A stretch of 20,541 nucleotides of DNA from Symbiodinium natans (lineage: Eukaryota > Sar > Dinophyceae > Suessiales > Symbiodiniaceae). A model generated the notes under the pieces. That model was not told where the DNA came from, ran no database searches, and worked only from the letters and a program-made list of their open reading frames with translations. The position numbers were made by a program, and so were the translations under genes. Where the stretch lies: contig CAJNDS010001384.1 in the NCBI GenBank assembly GCA_905221605.1, positions 1 through 20,541 of the forward strand, read 5' to 3'. Positions 18,567 to 20,541 of this stretch are shown in pieces; position 1 is the stretch's first letter, and every line of letters begins with the position of its first letter.

Positions 18567-20541
18567 ATGGCCCCTTGTCATCGGTGCGGCTTCGGGACAA
18601 GGAGCGGCAGAGGACAGGGATGGTGCAGCAATCCGCAGTGCCGCCAAGACGAAAAAGAGGAGTGCCTGGCCCAGAAGAGCGCAGAGAAAATTGCTCGGCA
18701 GCAACAACGGGCAGCGCAGGGAGCGGGCAGTCGTGGACCCTTGCGCGAAGAGAACAGCAGAAAGGCAGAGCGCCGACAGCTGCGTGAGGAAAGGGCGCGG
18801 GCAAAGGCAGAGGAGGAAGCAGGCGGCCGTGGACCTTTGCGTGAAGAAGACAGCAAAGAAGCAGAGCGCCGACAGCTGCGTGAGGCAAGGGCGCGGGCAA
18901 AGTCAGAGGAGGAAGCGGGCGGCCGTGGACCTTTGCGGGAAGAAGACAGCAAAGAAGCAGAGCGCCGACAGCTGCATGAGGCAAGGGCGCGGGCAAAGGC
19001 AGAGGAGGAAGCGGGCGGCCGTGGACCTTTGCGGGAAGAAGACGGCAAAGGGGAAGAGCGCCGACAGCTGCGTGAGGCAAGGGCACGGGCAAAGGCAGAG
19101 GAGGAAGCGGGCGGCCGTGGACCTTTGCGGGAAGAAGACAGCAAAGAAGCAGAGCGCCGACAGCTGCGTGAGGCAAGGGAGCGGGCAAAGGCAGAGGAGG
19201 AAGCGGGCGGCCGTGGACCTTTGCGGGAAGAAGACGGCAAAAGGGAAGAGCGCCGACAGCTGCGTGAGGCAAGGGCGCGGGCAAAGTCAGAGGAGGAAGC
19301 GGGCGGCCGTGGACCTTTGCGGGAAGAAGACAGCAAAGAAGCAGAGCGCCGCCAGCTGCGTGAGGCAAGGGAGCGGGCAAAGGCAGAGGAGGGAGTGGGC
19401 GGCCGAGGGCCCAGGCCCATCGCCTCGGAGATTCAGCAGCAGGGCTACCCTTTTCCAGACGAGGACAACTTGACCCAGGAGCAGGCACAAGCCCATTACT
19501 TGGCTTTTGCGCGGAGCTGGAGTAGATTTGGCCTTTCTCGCGTGTGCCAGAAGTGCCAGACTCTAACACCAGGGAGGCAATGCAGAACAGCCAAAGGAAG
19601 TGGCCAGCTGCTCTGCAGGAATTGCCGCGAGAATCGCACCAAGGTGGTTTTGCCAATCCCGGCCCCCATCCCAGAAGCACTGCAAAGTCTGCAACCCATC
19701 GAGCAGCATCTCCTCGCCATGGCACGCATCTCGCAGGTCTTGTTGGACAAGCTGCCATCAGGCGGCCCGAGCGCGCAGTGGGGTCGCATGTACGCAGTGC
19801 TCATGCAGGATCCTTTCATCTGCGACGTCCTCGAAGGCGCCACTTTGGAAGAAGACGGTACAGTGCTGGTCGAGGGCGTGGACGGCATGACCGCATCACC
19901 AGCGCGTTTGGAGCACCTACACGCGGCCTTGCAGGCCTTGAAGGAACTGCACTGCCTCTATCAACGGAGCCCGGCAGTGGACAGAGCTCTGGCGAGAATG
20001 GCTGCCATCCTCGCCAACAAGACATCCGCTGCGGCTGCGGTGCCAACAGACCCACTTGCGGGAACAGAAGCAAACCAAGAGATCGAGATGACATACCTGG
20101 TGCCGAAGCAATTCCAGGCCCCAAAAGCCGACGTACAAGATTTGCGAAAAGTGCGAGGATCCGCAGACCTCAGCGATGGCATGGATGCAAAATTCTTCCA
20201 ACACTTGTTTCCCACCGGCACAGGAGGCTGGAAGAACGACAACGGAAGCTTTTCCCAATATGCCCGGAAGCGTCTGCTGAGCCTGGATTCCCGCTTCGAA
20301 GCGTCCACGGCCTACATCATGTGGCTGATGGAGATGCAGACCAAGAAGCGACTTTCCGGAAACATCAACGTCCGGATCGGCAACCAGCGGGTGCCCTACG
20401 GCAGTAGCGACTACGAGAACGGTAGCCGTCAGGTGTACGCTGCCTTGCGGGACATGCCTGGTACGCAGCCGTACCTGTATGCCAAGAAGGGAGTGGCGCT
20501 CAACATGTACGAGCAGCTTGGCCCTCCCAACTTCTTCATGA
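18567..20541 (+). CDS. Helitron-type transposase/helicase-like protein, N-terminal part (runs off window)
   Basis: A frame open from ATG 18567 (context GCCATGG) to the window edge, 658 codons with no stop. Order of parts: residues 4-25 a CxxC-x12-CxxxxC zinc-finger-like motif; 54-277 seven exact-length 32-residue repeats rich in Arg, Glu and Ala; 327-353 a second Cys cluster (C327, C330, C339, C350, C353); about 365-480 a region resembling the DUF6570 domain often found ahead of Helitron N domains (LPSGGPSAQWGR, then LHAALQALKELHCLY); about 504-658 a Helitron_like_N-type region with a KFF.HLFPTGTGGW block (542-555), SFSQYARKRLLSLDSRF and LSGNINVRIGNQ. The catalytic HUH and PIF1-type helicase parts would lie beyond the window. 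In the family these proteins nick and unwind DNA for rolling-circle transposition. The two subtelomeric relics are fragments of a related protein. A domesticated helicase gene is an alternative. Family assignment is from motif recognition, not a search. Confidence 0.75.
   Translation, partial: MAPCHRCGFGTRSGRGQGWCSNPQCRQDEKEECLAQKSAEKIARQQQRAAQGAGSRGPLREENSRKAERRQLREERARAKAEEEAGGRGPLREEDSKEAERRQLREARARAKSEEEAGGRGPLREEDSKEAERRQLHEARARAKAEEEAGGRGPLREEDGKGEERRQLREARARAKAEEEAGGRGPLREEDSKEAERRQLREARERAKAEEEAGGRGPLREEDGKREERRQLREARARAKSEEEAGGRGPLREEDSKEAERRQLREARERAKAEEGVGGRGPRPIASEIQQQGYPFPDEDNLTQEQAQAHYLAFARSWSRFGLSRVCQKCQTLTPGRQCRTAKGSGQLLCRNCRENRTKVVLPIPAPIPEALQSLQPIEQHLLAMARISQVLLDKLPSGGPSAQWGRMYAVLMQDPFICDVLEGATLEEDGTVLVEGVDGMTASPARLEHLHAALQALKELHCLYQRSPAVDRALARMAAILANKTSAAAAVPTDPLAGTEANQEIEMTYLVPKQFQAPKADVQDLRKVRGSADLSDGMDAKFFQHLFPTGTGGWKNDNGSFSQYARKRLLSLDSRFEASTAYIMWLMEMQTKKRLSGNINVRIGNQRVPYGSSDYENGSRQVYAALRDMPGTQPYLYAKKGVALNMYEQLGPPNFFM
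18726..19397 (+). repeat. In-frame 96-bp tandem repeat (7 units) encoding 32-residue repeats
   Basis: Seven units of exactly 96 bp; the GGACCTTTGC word (GGACCCTTGC in the first unit) recurs with ends at 18744, 18840, 18936, 19032, 19128, 19224 and 19320. Each unit encodes GGRGPLREED followed by SKEAERRQLREARARAKAEE and a short EA; a partial eighth (GGRGP) follows. The central part should form a highly charged helix, broken at each GGRGPL. Variants (DSKEAE, DGKGEE, DGKREE; ARA or ARE; KAE or KSE) mark the individual units. The absence of indels shows that the reading frame has been maintained or that the expansion is recent. Confidence 0.93.

Noticed and set aside
18496-19758. Long minus-strand ORF of 420 codons, Pro/Leu/Ala-rich, and a second of 280 codons in another minus frame
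   Set aside because: Both are antisense to the 96-bp repeat of the plus-strand ORF. Their periodic proline- and serine-rich composition is the complement of the R/E/A-rich sense repeats, while the sense frame has a good start context, two Cys clusters and recognisable family blocks.
1-20541. tRNA, rRNA or other structured RNA genes
   Set aside because: No cloverleaf, rRNA core or other known RNA signature was seen on reading either strand. A covariance-model scan would be needed to exclude weak cases.

Overview
This window reads as the left end of a eukaryotic nuclear chromosome. It opens at base 1 with plant/algal-type telomere repeats (CCCTAAA on the + strand, the C-rich strand running inward) and has the usual layering of a chromosome end: telomere, telomere-associated sequence, satellite arrays, broken gene fragments, then the first gene-bearing DNA. 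TTTAGGG-type telomeres occur in land plants, many green algae, dinoflagellates and other alveolates. The GC-rich coding DNA and a few motifs resembling the dinoflagellate spliced leader make a dinoflagellate-like alga a reasonable guess, but nothing here proves the lineage.

Layout. 1-128: terminal telomere array. 129-4188: subtelomere copy 1, a ~65/66-bp satellite (Sat1) that encloses a broken Helitron-type fragment (3118-3765). 4189-4594: 3' part of a Josephin-like deubiquitinase gene, cut off by the satellite. 4595-6020: AT-rich DNA with degenerate repeats, then C-rich DNA and a C6A4 decamer array. 6021-6506: an interstitial telomere array of ~486 bp in the same orientation as the terminal one. 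6507-12590: subtelomere copy 2, starting at the same base as copy 1 and carrying the same Helitron fragment (11515-12163), but about 2 kb longer because it holds a block of a second satellite (Sat2, 62 bp). 12591-16724: Sat1, Sat2, Sat3 (56/61 bp) and Sat2 blocks. 16725-18566: transition to GC-rich DNA, with two diverged copies of a short 5'-flank/exon-like segment and an acidic ORF of unknown function (17742-18359). 18567-20541: the N-terminal 658 codons of a Helitron-type transposase/helicase-like protein, open to the window edge.

How the parts fit. The centromere-proximal Helitron-type ORF is the only intact-looking large gene. Both subtelomeric fragments are relics of a related but different member of that family, trimmed at the same boundaries and co-duplicated with the surrounding satellite. 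The duplicated telomere-plus-subtelomere arrangement indicates a tandem chromosome-end duplication or telomere-capture event, unless it is an assembly join. The many short ORFs across 300-16700 are by-products of the satellites and are not annotated as genes.
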